From: QHXW01 sp035297145
Lineage (GTDB): Bacteria; Acidobacteriota; Terriglobia; Bryobacterales; Bryobacteraceae
Direction of reading: 5' to 3'
Assembly (NCBI GenBank): GCA_035297145.1
Contig: DATGZN010000097.1
Location: 44,108-108,107 of the forward strand
Length of the DNA stretch: 64,000 nucleotides
The translations under genes were made by a program, and so were the position numbers. The notes below the pieces were generated by a model that did not search any database, was not told the DNA's origin, and worked only from the letters and a program-made list of their open reading frames with translations. Position 1 is the first letter of the stretch; every line of letters starts with the position of its first letter. This document shows positions 51,062 to 59,810 of the stretch, one piece after another.

Positions 51062-51494
51062 CGTGAACGTGTGGCTTGCCCTTTCACACAGTGTCCACAC
51101 CCATCACGGAATCGCGTCAGACTGGTTTCAGTCTCTCCCGGAATGCAGCCTGTTCTTCTGCCGCTTTACCCAGCTAGGTTTGCTGCGGCTTCTCACGACT
51201 CCTCAAGTCATGGGCGCCGAAGTGATGAGCCAGCGCGGCGCCTGGCAAGTGTACCGCAAATGGTATGAAGACAGCCGTATCGAGTTCCATTGGGAGCCGG
51301 AGTCTCCGACTTTCGAAGTCCTATTTCACCAACTCAGTCTGAAGCCCCACGCATCGCCAAAGGTATGGGCCGACGCCTATCTAGCGGCATTTGCGGAGTC
51401 TTCGGGGCTGACGGTTGTCACCTTTGACCGGTCCTTTCCCGGAGCCGGATCGTCATCAGTCAGCGTGCTGCCGGCCCGTTTCCTCAGAAGGTGA
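51039..51494 (+). CDS. PIN-domain toxin (VapC-like RNase)
   Basis: 151 residues. PIN acidic residues: Asp8 in FPDVNVWLALS, the mid-protein Asp in KVWADAYLAAFAESSG, and Asp in VVTFDRSFPG; FCRFTQLGLLRLLT is also typical. VapC-type toxins cut tRNA or rRNA. Start lies within the antitoxin gene. The last 11 bp overlap the end of the convergent gene at 51484. Confidence 0.9.
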   Translation: MKSSLFPDVNVWLALSHSVHTHHGIASDWFQSLPECSLFFCRFTQLGLLRLLTTPQVMGAEVMSQRGAWQVYRKWYEDSRIEFHWEPESPTFEVLFHQLSLKPHASPKVWADAYLAAFAESSGLTVVTFDRSFPGAGSSSVSVLPARFLRR

Positions 51495-52260
51495 TTTTTG
51501 AGTCCCCGGTAAACTGCTTGTAGTCGCGAAACTCGAGGGTCTTGCGGCTGCATTCATGCCGGTCACGAATGCAAACACGTGTCTCGGCTTGTGCCGGTCG
51601 CGAGTAGGTCTGCGACGATCCCAAGCGAATCTCGCCGAAATCTACCTCGGCTTCCACGCTGTTCAGCGGGAAGGCGGCCGGAATCCCTTCCGCCGTCCTT
51701 TCGATTCGCAAAACGTGATTCCCATCTCGATCGAACCAGACCCGACCGCGGTACTGCGGAATGATGTATTGATAATCGGAGAGTATCTTCCAGTCAGATT
51801 GCGCGCGATTGATGCGAAAGCTATACTCGCGGGCAGCCACGCCATTCACGCTGTCTTCCTTAACGAACTGGAACTGTGCACCCTGATTCGCGAGAAGACT
51901 ATGGAGCAGGCTGCCGAACTCTCCTTTGGAGATGTCGCCGCCCAGTTCCGGCCACGACTTTTGAGTTGGCTTGCCGTTCACCCGGATGTCGCGATAGGTT
52001 TCTCCTGTTTTGCTGCTGTAGAGAACTTCGGCCGAGAGTGTATCCAGCAACTCCCAGGCTTTCTGCTCGGTCGAGGTGGAGTACCGCTTCACCACCTCCC
52101 TGCAGAGGAAGTTGGGAAGTGCGCGATCCACCTTGGCCTCAGCTTCTCGCGCTCGTTTGAGAAACGGATCGGCTTCAACCTGCGAGTTCACAGGCTGGGG
52201 CGGCACGGGCGATGCAGTTTCCACGGTTGCGGCTTGCATTAAGCTTATGGAGTCGGCCAC
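51484..52260 (-). CDS. Hypothetical protein downstream of a VWA gene
   Basis: 258 residues. GTG 52260 overlaps the VWA stop; ATG 52239 is an alternative. Central segments: DRALPNFLCREVVKRYSTST, GETYRDIRVNGKPTQKSWPE, GEFGSLLHSLLANQGAQFQF and GRVWFDRDGNHVLRIER. The 'W/F-RD-GNVLRIE' beta region resembles acidobacterial outer-envelope proteins of unknown role. The N-terminus lacks a signal peptide; if expressed from the overlapping start it is probably co-functional with the VWA protein. Function unknown. Confidence 0.7.
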   Translation of the reverse strand: MADSISLMQAATVETASPVPPQPVNSQVEADPFLKRAREAEAKVDRALPNFLCREVVKRYSTSTEQKAWELLDTLSAEVLYSSKTGETYRDIRVNGKPTQKSWPELGGDISKGEFGSLLHSLLANQGAQFQFVKEDSVNGVAAREYSFRINRAQSDWKILSDYQYIIPQYRGRVWFDRDGNHVLRIERTAEGIPAAFPLNSVEAEVDFGEIRLGSSQTYSRPAQAETRVCIRDRHECSRKTLEFRDYKQFTGDSKITF

Positions 52261-53480
52261 TAGGCCGTGACCGTCATATCCGCCACCCCGTACACTGATG
52301 CGGTCTCCCGGATGCGGATCAATCCTCTGCTTTCCTTTGAAATCAACCAGAATGAACGTGTGTCATCGAGTTCCAAGACCATGCTCTGGCTATCCACAGT
52401 GCGCACAAGTCCCACGAAGGTGTGCACGGGTTCTGGCGGTATCGCGCGCATAACAGGTGCGGGCTCAAGTGCCGTTGCCACCGCTGCCGCCTTCACAGGT
52501 TCCGCCTCGGCCAGATAAGCTCCCTCGTAGACAATCCGCACGTCCTTGCGATTGCAGCTAATCCGTACAGAATGGAACCTACCTTCCGCATTCTCGGCGA
52601 CGAGCGGGCCGTACTCCAGTTCGTAGCTGGCAGATGCGTCCATCCGCGCCCGCGTGATCGCCATTTTGAGATCGCTGGTGATCAGCGCGCGCCCGCCCGT
52701 TGCCGCCGATAAGACTTCCAGCCCATCGCGGTTCAGGGTGCCGAGTGCCAAACTCGGATCTAGTGTGTAAATCGCAATCTCGTCGCGATTGAATTGCGCC
52801 CCGAGCTGCCGCAGGCGCGGTGCTAAATCCACCCACCCTTCGAAGAAGCGGATGCTGCTCGGAATCCCATCCGTGATCCAGAGCAGTTGCTTCCGGCCAT
52901 GGATTCGCGACAGCTCCTGCCGCACGGAATCGAGGACGGAATACGTCGCCTTGAAACGCTGGTCCGGATGGGAGATAAACTCCACAGATCGCGCCCGGCT
53001 GACTTTTTCTAGCGCTTGCTTGAGTGAAGGACCAGCATTCTCGATCCACTCGGCGTTCCCCGCCAGGCGCGGTGCATCGCTTGCCGGTACCGCATGCACC
53101 GGATACAAGGTGCCGTTCCCGACCAATACATAGAGGTAGAGCGGCTCGGAAGTCGTCATAGCAGCCAGTGATTTCCGAAGTTGCCCGGCCTCATATCCGG
53201 CCTGTTGGAAATTCAGGTCCAACAGATCAAACAGGATCACGAGCGCCGGGGAGGGATTGGCTGGATTCAGCCGCAGCGACGTAACCTGCTGCCCTGAGCC
53301 GTCATCCAAAACTCGGAGATCGCCGGGTTTAAGGTCCGTCACGGGGTGGCCGGCGTGATCGGTGGCGGTCACGTTCAGGATGACGGGCTTCAGATGCTGT
53401 CGGTTATCGCTGACCTGCCCAAACGCAATTGCGAAGATACCAGCGGTCACTACGATGGCGGCACCGAGTTTCCACTCCAT
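52260..53480 (-). CDS. Acidobacterial VWFA-related domain protein, secreted
   Basis: 406 residues with an N-terminal hydrophobic segment. It starts with the acidobacterial N-part (VILNVTATDHAGHPVTDLKP, GDLRVLDDGSGQQVTSLRL), then a VWA-like Rossmann fold (PALVILFDLLDLNFQQAGY; MIDAS Asp-x-Ser not intact, as often in this group) and ELSRIHGRKQLLWITDGIPS. The C-terminal 90 residues include FVGLVRTVDSQSMVLELDD. It is probably envelope-bound and binds ligands; the operon partner follows with stop and start overlapping. Confidence 0.82.
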   Translation of the reverse strand: MEWKLGAAIVVTAGIFAIAFGQVSDNRQHLKPVILNVTATDHAGHPVTDLKPGDLRVLDDGSGQQVTSLRLNPANPSPALVILFDLLDLNFQQAGYEAGQLRKSLAAMTTSEPLYLYVLVGNGTLYPVHAVPASDAPRLAGNAEWIENAGPSLKQALEKVSRARSVEFISHPDQRFKATYSVLDSVRQELSRIHGRKQLLWITDGIPSSIRFFEGWVDLAPRLRQLGAQFNRDEIAIYTLDPSLALGTLNRDGLEVLSAATGGRALITSDLKMAITRARMDASASYELEYGPLVAENAEGRFHSVRISCNRKDVRIVYEGAYLAEAEPVKAAAVATALEPAPVMRAIPPEPVHTFVGLVRTVDSQSMVLELDDTRSFWLISKESRGLIRIRETASVYGVADMTVTA

Positions 53481-53501
53481 AACAACAGGCTAACGCAGCG
53501 C

Positions 53502-54143
53502 CTACTTGTGCGATACCTCCTGGATCCGTATGTTCCGGTACATCGCCACTGCCTTGTGATCGTGCAGTTGCAATCCGATCGGACCGGTCCTGGAACGCTT
53601 GGGATCGCCGGGCGATTCCGCCACCATCTGGCCGTTCAGCTTGACGCGGATATGATCGTTGCGCGACTCGATGTCGAGCGAGTTCCAATCGAAATCGCGC
53701 TGCACGCCGGTCTTGGCCTTAGCGAACAGGTACACGCTGCCGGTCGCATATTCGTCGCCGTCGTTGGCAATCTGAATCTCGTATCCGATATGCGAAGGGG
53801 TGCGCTTTGGATCCCATTTCGCCCCTTGCGCGTATTGCGCCCGCGAAGTGTCGCGAATGGAAACGCCGCTGTTGCCACCCCAGCGCAGCCAGTACTCGAC
53901 GTGTAGATCATACTCGCCGAATTCTTTTTTGGTGTACAGCCAACACTGGCGCTCAGTAGACTTGGCCGGGTCGCGCTGCCCCACCAAGGTTCCATCACTC
54001 ATTACGTTCCAGAATCCTTCACCCACGATCTCCCATCCGTCGATGTTTTTTCCATTCACCAGATTGACCCACGCGGCGGGAGAAAGCTGTGCGAAAACGA
54101 GTGCCACACAAATTGCCGGAAGGGTTCTGCGGCCAGAAAGCAT
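53502..54143 (-). CDS. DUF1080 (3-keto-disaccharide hydrolase-like) secreted protein
   Basis: 213 residues with signal peptide (LPAICVALVFAQLSPAAW). Family signatures: VNGKNIDGWEIVGEGFWNV, FGEYDLHVEYWLRWGGNSGV and GYEIQIANDGDEYATGSVYL, then IGLQLHDHKAVAMYRNIRIQ. It forms a concanavalin-like sandwich; some members cleave 3-keto-glucosides. It lies 21 nt upstream of the VWA gene on the same strand and may belong to that operon. The substrate is inferred only from the family. Confidence 0.88.
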   Translation of the reverse strand: MLSGRRTLPAICVALVFAQLSPAAWVNLVNGKNIDGWEIVGEGFWNVMSDGTLVGQRDPAKSTERQCWLYTKKEFGEYDLHVEYWLRWGGNSGVSIRDTSRAQYAQGAKWDPKRTPSHIGYEIQIANDGDEYATGSVYLFAKAKTGVQRDFDWNSLDIESRNDHIRVKLNGQMVAESPGDPKRSRTGPIGLQLHDHKAVAMYRNIRIQEVSHK

Positions 54144-54259
54144 TCCCCTATTCTAGGCGAGCGAGGCCCCCACATCGGGTACCGGTGCCGCCCCGCAGCT
54201 CCCACCCGTCCGGCCGGTCGGTGACCATCGGAGTGGGAGCTGAAGGTTGCGGCAGGATG

Positions 54260-54829
54260 TCACGCCGTCCTGAGGAGTGGCGGCGCGACGTACGGCTTCG
54301 GTATTTCGGTGACGCTCGGCGCCTGGGGAGACGGACCTTTGCGCACCGTTCCGCCGAAGTATTCATCCAAGGGGTAAAGGCTGTACGGCGTTAGCTCCCG
54401 GAATATGCGGCCCAGCTTCTGCTGGATCCGGTAAACCGCGTGAAAGAATGTCCCGCGATCGATCCTCATCTGCCGGCAGCAGAGACGCCAATCGGCGCCC
54501 AGCAGGAAGTGAAAGCGAAACACCTTGTATTCAAACTCATCCAGGGTCCTGCGGCTGACCAGGCAAAAGTCCGCCACATAGTCTTCGTCCTTCCTCACCC
54601 ACGTCAGCTTGCGGTCTTTGCCCGCACACAGCGTGAGTGTCACTTTGCTCATGTACTTTTCCTTGGTCGCGCAGTAACGGAACCGGGCGTAGCAAGCGCG
54701 AAAGATCGCCCGCAACACGCAGTTGCAGGGGCTGGGTTTCCCACCTCTCCCAGGTCGCACTCCATCTCCATGGCAGTGCGTGCAAGAAGTTTTCGCAAGC
54801 GCGAGAGTCTCTGATCTGTCCCAATCCAT
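54260..54829 (-). CDS. Unknown protein with Cys-rich zinc motif and helix-turn-helix-like segment
   Basis: 189 residues from ATG 54829 (GGAAGG upstream); the frame opens at 54883. The N-terminal part TSCTHCHGDGVRPGRG, PSPCNCVLRAIFRACYARF and RYC has a DnaJ-like CxxCxGxG pair plus four more Cys, so likely zinc binding. The second part FEYKVFRFHFLLGADWRLCC then RIDRGTFFHAVYRIQQKLGR has the look of a sigma-region-4/winged recognition unit. The tail LYPLDEYFGG and Pro-rich end follow. It may be a DNA-binding regulator. Divergent, across an AT-rich promoter region, from an HTH gene. Not recognised as a known family. Confidence 0.65.
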   Translation of the reverse strand: MDWDRSETLALAKTSCTHCHGDGVRPGRGGKPSPCNCVLRAIFRACYARFRYCATKEKYMSKVTLTLCAGKDRKLTWVRKDEDYVADFCLVSRRTLDEFEYKVFRFHFLLGADWRLCCRQMRIDRGTFFHAVYRIQQKLGRIFRELTPYSLYPLDEYFGGTVRKGPSPQAPSVTEIPKPYVAPPLLRTA

Positions 54830-54901
54830 ATGCAAAGAATGTCCTTCCGGGATGCCCCGTATTGGCGCCGCGGGGCATGCCAACGAAAATGCTGTTGTCC
54901 A

Positions 54902-55121
54902 ATGTAAGGCGAATCGCGACTACGTCAAGATTTTTCTCATGAATATTTTGGAATTGCTTTCTGTGATTTCTCGCAGATATTACGTTAAGTCTATTTTTTA
55001 TAATTGAATATGGCGTAAGGAGCGGGCGGAACGATTCTTATTTAATTTCTGCTCAATTTCTGCTACTATCTATTTCGGTCGCCCTCTATTTCAGGGCGAA
55101 ATCAGTTCCCCGTTGCAACTT
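54902..55121. promoter_or_regulatory. AT-rich divergent promoter region with an 11-bp-period direct repeat
   Basis: Markedly AT-rich compared with the window. Minus strand: TTGACG with TACATT at 16 nt, upstream of the Cys-rich gene. Plus strand: AATTTCTGCT occurs twice (55044-55053 and 55055-55064), one helical turn apart, just before TACTAT (55063-55069 region), a -10 candidate for the HTH gene. The direct repeat is a candidate operator. No ORF is supported here. Confidence 0.45.
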
Positions 55122-55418
55122 ATGTATTTTGAATTGCTGCAGCTTCGGCTCATCGCACACGTGCAGGATCGCGTGCAGCGCGGGGAATTGACGGAAAGAG
55201 GGCTCGCCCGCCGGACTGGCATTTCGCAGCCCCACCTGCACAACGTGCTGAAGGGTGTGCGGGTTCTGTCGCCGCAGATCGGCGACGTCTTGTTGCACCA
55301 CCTGCACATCACCCTGCTCGATTTGCTCAAGGACGAGGAATGGAACGACCACTGCTCGCACGACAGCACCGCAGTTTCCGGCGGCACTCGCTTTCCGGCC
55401 GCAGACGGCTTACCCTAA
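55122..55418 (+). CDS. Small XRE/Cro-type helix-turn-helix protein
   Basis: 98 residues from the ATG at 55122. HTH: GELTERGLARRTGISQPHLH, NVLKGVRVLSPQIGDVLLHH is the recognition part, and a helix LHITLLDLLKDEEW follows. The C-terminal 25 residues are unstructured with His/Cys. It may regulate itself and the divergent gene. The next gene starts 33 nt after and is probably co-transcribed. Confidence 0.8.
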   Translation: MYFELLQLRLIAHVQDRVQRGELTERGLARRTGISQPHLHNVLKGVRVLSPQIGDVLLHHLHITLLDLLKDEEWNDHCSHDSTAVSGGTRFPAADGLP

Positions 55419-55451
55419 AGAAACGCCGGATGCTCACAGGCAGCCCGGCGC

Positions 55452-55985
55452 ATGGGGAGCCCTCCAGGTTTGCAAAAAGATCGACTGAAGAAGCTGGCCG
55501 AAGCCATCGACGCGCTTGAAGAGAAGGACAGCGCGCTGATCCAAAAAACGCTCACCATCGCCACGCTCCGCCGACAGGCGGCTGTAGCACTGCACGCCAT
55601 CTGTGGCGTCTTTGTCGCAGATCTGAACCGTCAGCTCTCCCACATCCAGCTGCAGTTCGACCCGCCCGAATACGCCCCCGAAGCCTTTCAAGATATCGGA
55701 GTCAACCTCCTGCAGATTAATGTGCGTGGCCGGATTCTCCAAATCGAGTTCGCGTCGACACCGCAAACCATCTCCACCGAGAACTTTCGGGTGCCGCACA
55801 TCTTAGAAGGCTCCATCCGATGCTTCAATCAGGAGTTTTTGGATCGTGCAGTGATCGAAGAGCAGTTCATTTTCTACTGCTTGGAGAAGAAGCGCAACCT
55901 CTGGCGTTTCTTCGATGCCCGCACCTATCGCTCCGGACCGTTCGATCAGGAGTACTTGATTTCGCTGATGGAGCAGGTAGTTTAG
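55452..55985 (+). CDS. Hypothetical protein downstream of the HTH gene
   Basis: 177 residues; a coiled-coil start (LKKLAEAIDALEEKDSALIQ), then a mixed alpha/beta region: LHAICGVFVADLNRQLSHIQ, VNLLQINVRGRILQIEF, and a C-terminal EEQFIFYCLEKKRNLWRFFD and YLISLMEQVV. No signal peptide; cytoplasmic. The pairing with an HTH gene recalls small two-gene regulatory units, but no family or activity is recognised. TTG 55470 is an alternative start. Confidence 0.65.
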   Translation: MGSPPGLQKDRLKKLAEAIDALEEKDSALIQKTLTIATLRRQAAVALHAICGVFVADLNRQLSHIQLQFDPPEYAPEAFQDIGVNLLQINVRGRILQIEFASTPQTISTENFRVPHILEGSIRCFNQEFLDRAVIEEQFIFYCLEKKRNLWRFFDARTYRSGPFDQEYLISLMEQVV

Positions 55986-56076
55986 CGGCGATGTGTCATT
56001 TGTATCTACAAGCGAAGTTATCTGCCTAACCGTTGCAATGAAGCGACATGGATGCCGACGTGCTCTATAAACCAGC

Positions 56077-56822
56077 ATGCGGACATCTCAAATTCACCAC
56101 TGGTTGTTGCTCGCACTCTTATCGACTCCTATCTTGACCGCCCAGCACTTGCAATTCGCTGCCACGTTCGGAGGTGTTTGCGTTTCTGATAGCTGTCAAA
56201 GTTTCAACGGTGCCTGGTCGCCCGACACCGCCACCGCCATCGCAGTCGACGCGTTGGGCAACACATACGCCGCCGGAACGACCTATGGTGAGTTTCCGCT
56301 GGTGAACGCCATTGAGCCGGCCCCTTACCCTCCGAATAACACGCTCGGCGGCTGGGCCGTTCCTTTCGTGGCCAAGATCGATCCGACGGGAACGAAGCTG
56401 GTCTATGCAACGCCTATTGGAGGCCTGCAAGGCTCCATCGGTGGCGTGGCTGTGGATTCCGCCGGCAATGCGTACGTGACAGGGGTCCTCACACGCCGCG
56501 GGATTTCCTGGCATTATCGGAACACCTAGCGGCGGCGCATTTCTCATCAAGCTCGATCCAAACGGAAAGCTGCTTCTCTCGATGCTGTTTGGCGGAACTT
56601 CGGGCAACGACGCTGGATACTCCATCGCGCTCGATCAGTCCGGCGGCGTTTACTCACGGGAACGACCGCTTCACCGGACTTTCCGATCACCACCGGCGCA
56701 TATCGCTCTTCTCTTTCCGGCCCACAAGACGTATTCTTAACTAAGATTAACGGCGTCACAGGACAAATTCTCTATCCACGTTCATCGGTCCTGGGGCCAG
56801 AAACAGTCTGATCAGTCTTTGA
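56077..56822 (+). pseudogene. SBBP-repeat beta-propeller protein, frameshifted and truncated
   Basis: The gene starts with a signal peptide (WLLLALLSTPILTA) and IAVDALGNTYAAGTTYGEFP, and VAVDSAGNAYVTG, the SBBP repeat pattern. Near 56485 the frame shifts, continuing as GFPGIIGTPSGGAFLIKLDP and SIALDQSGGVY. It shifts again near 56653 into TGTTASPDFPITTGAY and KINGVTGQILY, and a third time near 56775 into STFIGPGARNSLISL to TGA 56820-56822. Intact members of this family are several hundred residues with many repeats, so the 3' part is also missing. A dead copy. Confidence 0.82.
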
Positions 56823-56833
56823 CCTCCCACAGC

Positions 56834-58354
56834 TCACTTAAGAATGCCGGTGATCGAAGCTACAGCGATGGGAACGAACACCCACCCGAGGAGCACGTGG
56901 ATCTGTGCGTAGCTGTGGGCGAAACGCCGGTCCGGGTTCGGCCGCCAGGCTTTGATCAGCCCGATATCCACCACGGGCAAGAAAAGACCGAGGCTGTACC
57001 AGAATGCGTCATACCCGGGATCCGCCTGTTTCTGGTCAATCAACTGCATCCCGATTTTGTCGCGGAACAGCCACCAACCGAACGCCACAAATATGCCAAT
57101 CCAGACAAACGCGTACCATGGCCTTTGGCCATAGCCACAAGCTAAGAACTCTAACCTATTCCAGATCCAGTGGAAAGGGTTTAACGTCTCCGCTTCGCGC
57201 CATTGGCGATCGACCCGGACGGCGGACGCGTCCTCCGGGCTGCCGCGGTCTTCGAGATAGCTTGCGAGAGCCGCGTAAGTGGAGGAAGAGTACGCTGAAG
57301 ATGCTGGCCATTTCAGCAAAGCGGAGACATTGTTCACGATGACGCTAATTCTTCCGTAGGTGACATCCTCGCACACGAATCGGTCGCGATTTGTTGGCCA
57401 CTTGACATCTTTCAGGTCCAAGTCTGTGGCCGCCAGTCCGACCATCTGGACGGATCCTTGCGAAAAGTCGGCGTTCTCGAGCGCGAACTTCTCCACCCTC
57501 ATATAAGAGAATCTCGCCGTGTGGCCTGCACCGGTGAGCTTCATCCCCGTCGCCTGAAAGTTGGAGGCGATGCGCGTATGGCTAAAGTCCGCGTCACCGG
57601 CGAACTGGCTAAGGTCGAACGCTGCTAGATATCCGACCTTCATACTGTTGAAAACCGCGACGCGATCCGCTCTCGTGAAGTTCGCTTCCTTAAAGTTCGC
57701 TTCGCCCCCGAACGAGGCGAGCGTAAAACTCGCGCTGTCCGCGAAATCGGACTTCTCAAACACACCGCGACCGTGCACCTCGATACCAGAGAAGTCTGCG
57801 GGGCCTTGGAAGTGGGCCCGCTGAGCCGCGAGTTGGCCTCCGACCGTTGCAAACCTCACACTCACATTCGAACCGAACTTTGCGTCAACGCCAGCTGTGT
57901 TCAAAGGGGGACCTCCAATCGCGAGATCCCCATCCACCACCAACCGGTATCCGTCCAAACTCTTCCCAAAAACGGATTGGGTGACGTATAGGCTTCTGTG
58001 AAAATGGGCACCGGCAAGATCGACAGGGCCTTCGAACTCGAAGCCGTTTAATTCGACGTCGTACGCCGCATCCAGACGCTCCAGATTTAGCGCCCCAGCC
58101 ACAACTCCGTGATAGATCGAAATCCCGGCGCTGTCGGATAGCCCGGACTGCGCCCCAAGCATTTTAGCCAGAAAGGCAGCGCTTAGCACGCGCCCCGCAC
58201 GGTCATTCGGGGAGCGCTTCGCGAGATCGGCGCTCTTGCCAGCTGCGACCTGTGCGTGCACCCACTGCTCAGTGGCAGTCTCTGCCGCGAGGCGCAAGGC
58301 AAGAAAGGTGAATGCCGCTGGACCTAGCAGAAATGATAGGCAATGCCGTGTCAT
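56834..58354 (-). CDS. Pentapeptide-repeat membrane protein
   Basis: 506 residues with an N-terminal signal/helix. Residues about 95-330 have long runs of imperfect pentapeptide-like repeats 'A(D/N)FxxA': VDLAGAHFHRSLYV, ADFSGIEVHGRGVF, SFGGEANFKEANFTRA and FAGDADFSHTRIA. They form a right-handed quadrilateral helix. The C-terminal 110 residues have two helices (WYAFVWIGIFVAFGWWLF and HVLLGWVFVPIAVASITGIL) around a FWYSLGLFLPVVDIGL loop. Membrane-bound, function unknown; other pentapeptide proteins mimic DNA. The stop lies 12 nt past the SBBP pseudogene end on the opposite strand. Confidence 0.78.
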   Translation of the reverse strand: MTRHCLSFLLGPAAFTFLALRLAAETATEQWVHAQVAAGKSADLAKRSPNDRAGRVLSAAFLAKMLGAQSGLSDSAGISIYHGVVAGALNLERLDAAYDVELNGFEFEGPVDLAGAHFHRSLYVTQSVFGKSLDGYRLVVDGDLAIGGPPLNTAGVDAKFGSNVSVRFATVGGQLAAQRAHFQGPADFSGIEVHGRGVFEKSDFADSASFTLASFGGEANFKEANFTRADRVAVFNSMKVGYLAAFDLSQFAGDADFSHTRIASNFQATGMKLTGAGHTARFSYMRVEKFALENADFSQGSVQMVGLAATDLDLKDVKWPTNRDRFVCEDVTYGRISVIVNNVSALLKWPASSAYSSSTYAALASYLEDRGSPEDASAVRVDRQWREAETLNPFHWIWNRLEFLACGYGQRPWYAFVWIGIFVAFGWWLFRDKIGMQLIDQKQADPGYDAFWYSLGLFLPVVDIGLIKAWRPNPDRRFAHSYAQIHVLLGWVFVPIAVASITGILK

Positions 58355-58469
58355 ATTGGTAGTCAGTATACGTGAGAGTGTTTAAATTTCAACAGCGTGG
58401 CGCTGCAGTGACCATCGGGCGGATCCTGATGTTTTGACGCCGGAAGGAAGTCGCCAGTTCCTTCAGGGC

Positions 58470-59810
58470 CTACTGCCCAGGTTCGGCGATCGCGTACAAA
58501 TGCCGAGCGCCGCGCACGATCAGCAGATCGCCCGCCAATGCCGGGGTTGCGAGTGCGGGTTCACCGATCGTGTTCTTCGCGAGCAATTCGTATTGAGGGC
58601 CGGCTTTCACGACGTACACATCGCCATCCTCGCTCGTGATATACAGCTTGCCCGCCGCCGCGATGGGCGACGCCACAAACGAGCCGCCTTCTCCCACGCG
58701 TTGTTGATACACGCGCGTTCCGGTCTTGGCTTCGTACGCCGATAACACTCCGTTGTTGTTGACGGTGTAGAGATGGTCGCCATACACAATCGGCGAAGGC
58801 AGATAAACGCCGCCGCGCTGTTTGCTCCAGACAATCGCATCGCTCGACTCCTTGCCCTCCTTGAGGGTAAGATCTCCGCTCGATCCCACCTTGATTGCAT
58901 AGATCGGCTGCACGGGCGGATAGCCGGCCGTCACGAAGATCAGGCCGTGCGCAGTTACCGGCGTGGTGCAGGTGACCTCCGAATTCGGGCCCAACGTCCA
59001 AAGTTGTTTTCCGGAGGCGGCGTCATAACCGCGAATCGCTTTGCTGCCGTTGGTGGCCACCTCGGTATGGTCTTGCGCTTTGACTATTGTCGGTGTGCCC
59101 CACGACGGAATTTCCGCCCGCGCGGTGCGCCACAACTCCTTGCCGTCTTTCAAATCGAACGCGGCAATGAACGAGTCTTTCTGCCGGTCGCACTGCACAA
59201 TCACCATGTGCTCGTAGATTACGGGCGAGCTGGCCGCTCCCCATTCCGAATCCGGATCGAAAAACCATCCTGCATTCTGTAAGCCCAGATCTTTTTTCCA
59301 GAGAAGCTTGCCATCCGTGGAATAGGCGTATAGCCCTTCGGAACCGAAATAGGCCAGCACCACGTTTCCGTCAGTAGCCGGCGAGGGCGAAGCCTGAGAC
59401 GACTTCGGGTGCCGCTTGGTCTTGGGTACGCCTTCGTGCGCTGTCTGCTCCCACAAGACCTTGCCGGTTTTCTTATCCAGTGCCAGCACTTTCCATTTGT
59501 GCGGCGAACTGTCGTTTACAGAGTCCGTGTCGCCATAGAGTCCGGTGCGAAACATCTGCTTGGGGTCTCCGGAGATTGCCGTGGTGACGTAGACGCGGTC
59601 GCCCCACACGATGGGCGAGGAATCGGCCAACCCGGGAATCTCGGCCGTCCATACAATGTTGGTTCCTTTGGCTGCGTCCCAATGAACGGGTGGTTTGGCG
59701 CCGTCGCCCAAGCCCGAGCCGCCAGGCCCGCGAAACTGCGGCCAATCGCCCGCGAATGCGGCGCAGATGACCATCGATAGACCGATTGTCAGAATCATCG
59801 CTTTCCTCAT
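58470..59810 (-). CDS. Secreted PQQ-like beta-propeller protein
   Basis: 446 residues; signal peptide (MILTIGLSMVICAAFAGDW), then WPQFRGPGGSGLGDG, the usual start of planctomycete/acidobacterial PQQ-like propellers. Blades: LALDKKTGKVLWEQ, AFDLKDGKELWRT, GYDAASGKQLWTLG and SAYEAKTGTRVYQQ, with DGDVYVVKAGP near the end. It resembles BamB/PQQ dehydrogenase folds but has no dehydrogenase residues, so it is probably a scaffold or binding protein. The ATG overlaps the ankyrin gene stop. Confidence 0.88.
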   Translation of the reverse strand: MRKAMILTIGLSMVICAAFAGDWPQFRGPGGSGLGDGAKPPVHWDAAKGTNIVWTAEIPGLADSSPIVWGDRVYVTTAISGDPKQMFRTGLYGDTDSVNDSSPHKWKVLALDKKTGKVLWEQTAHEGVPKTKRHPKSSQASPSPATDGNVVLAYFGSEGLYAYSTDGKLLWKKDLGLQNAGWFFDPDSEWGAASSPVIYEHMVIVQCDRQKDSFIAAFDLKDGKELWRTARAEIPSWGTPTIVKAQDHTEVATNGSKAIRGYDAASGKQLWTLGPNSEVTCTTPVTAHGLIFVTAGYPPVQPIYAIKVGSSGDLTLKEGKESSDAIVWSKQRGGVYLPSPIVYGDHLYTVNNNGVLSAYEAKTGTRVYQQRVGEGGSFVASPIAAAGKLYITSEDGDVYVVKAGPQYELLAKNTIGEPALATPALAGDLLIVRGARHLYAIAEPGQ

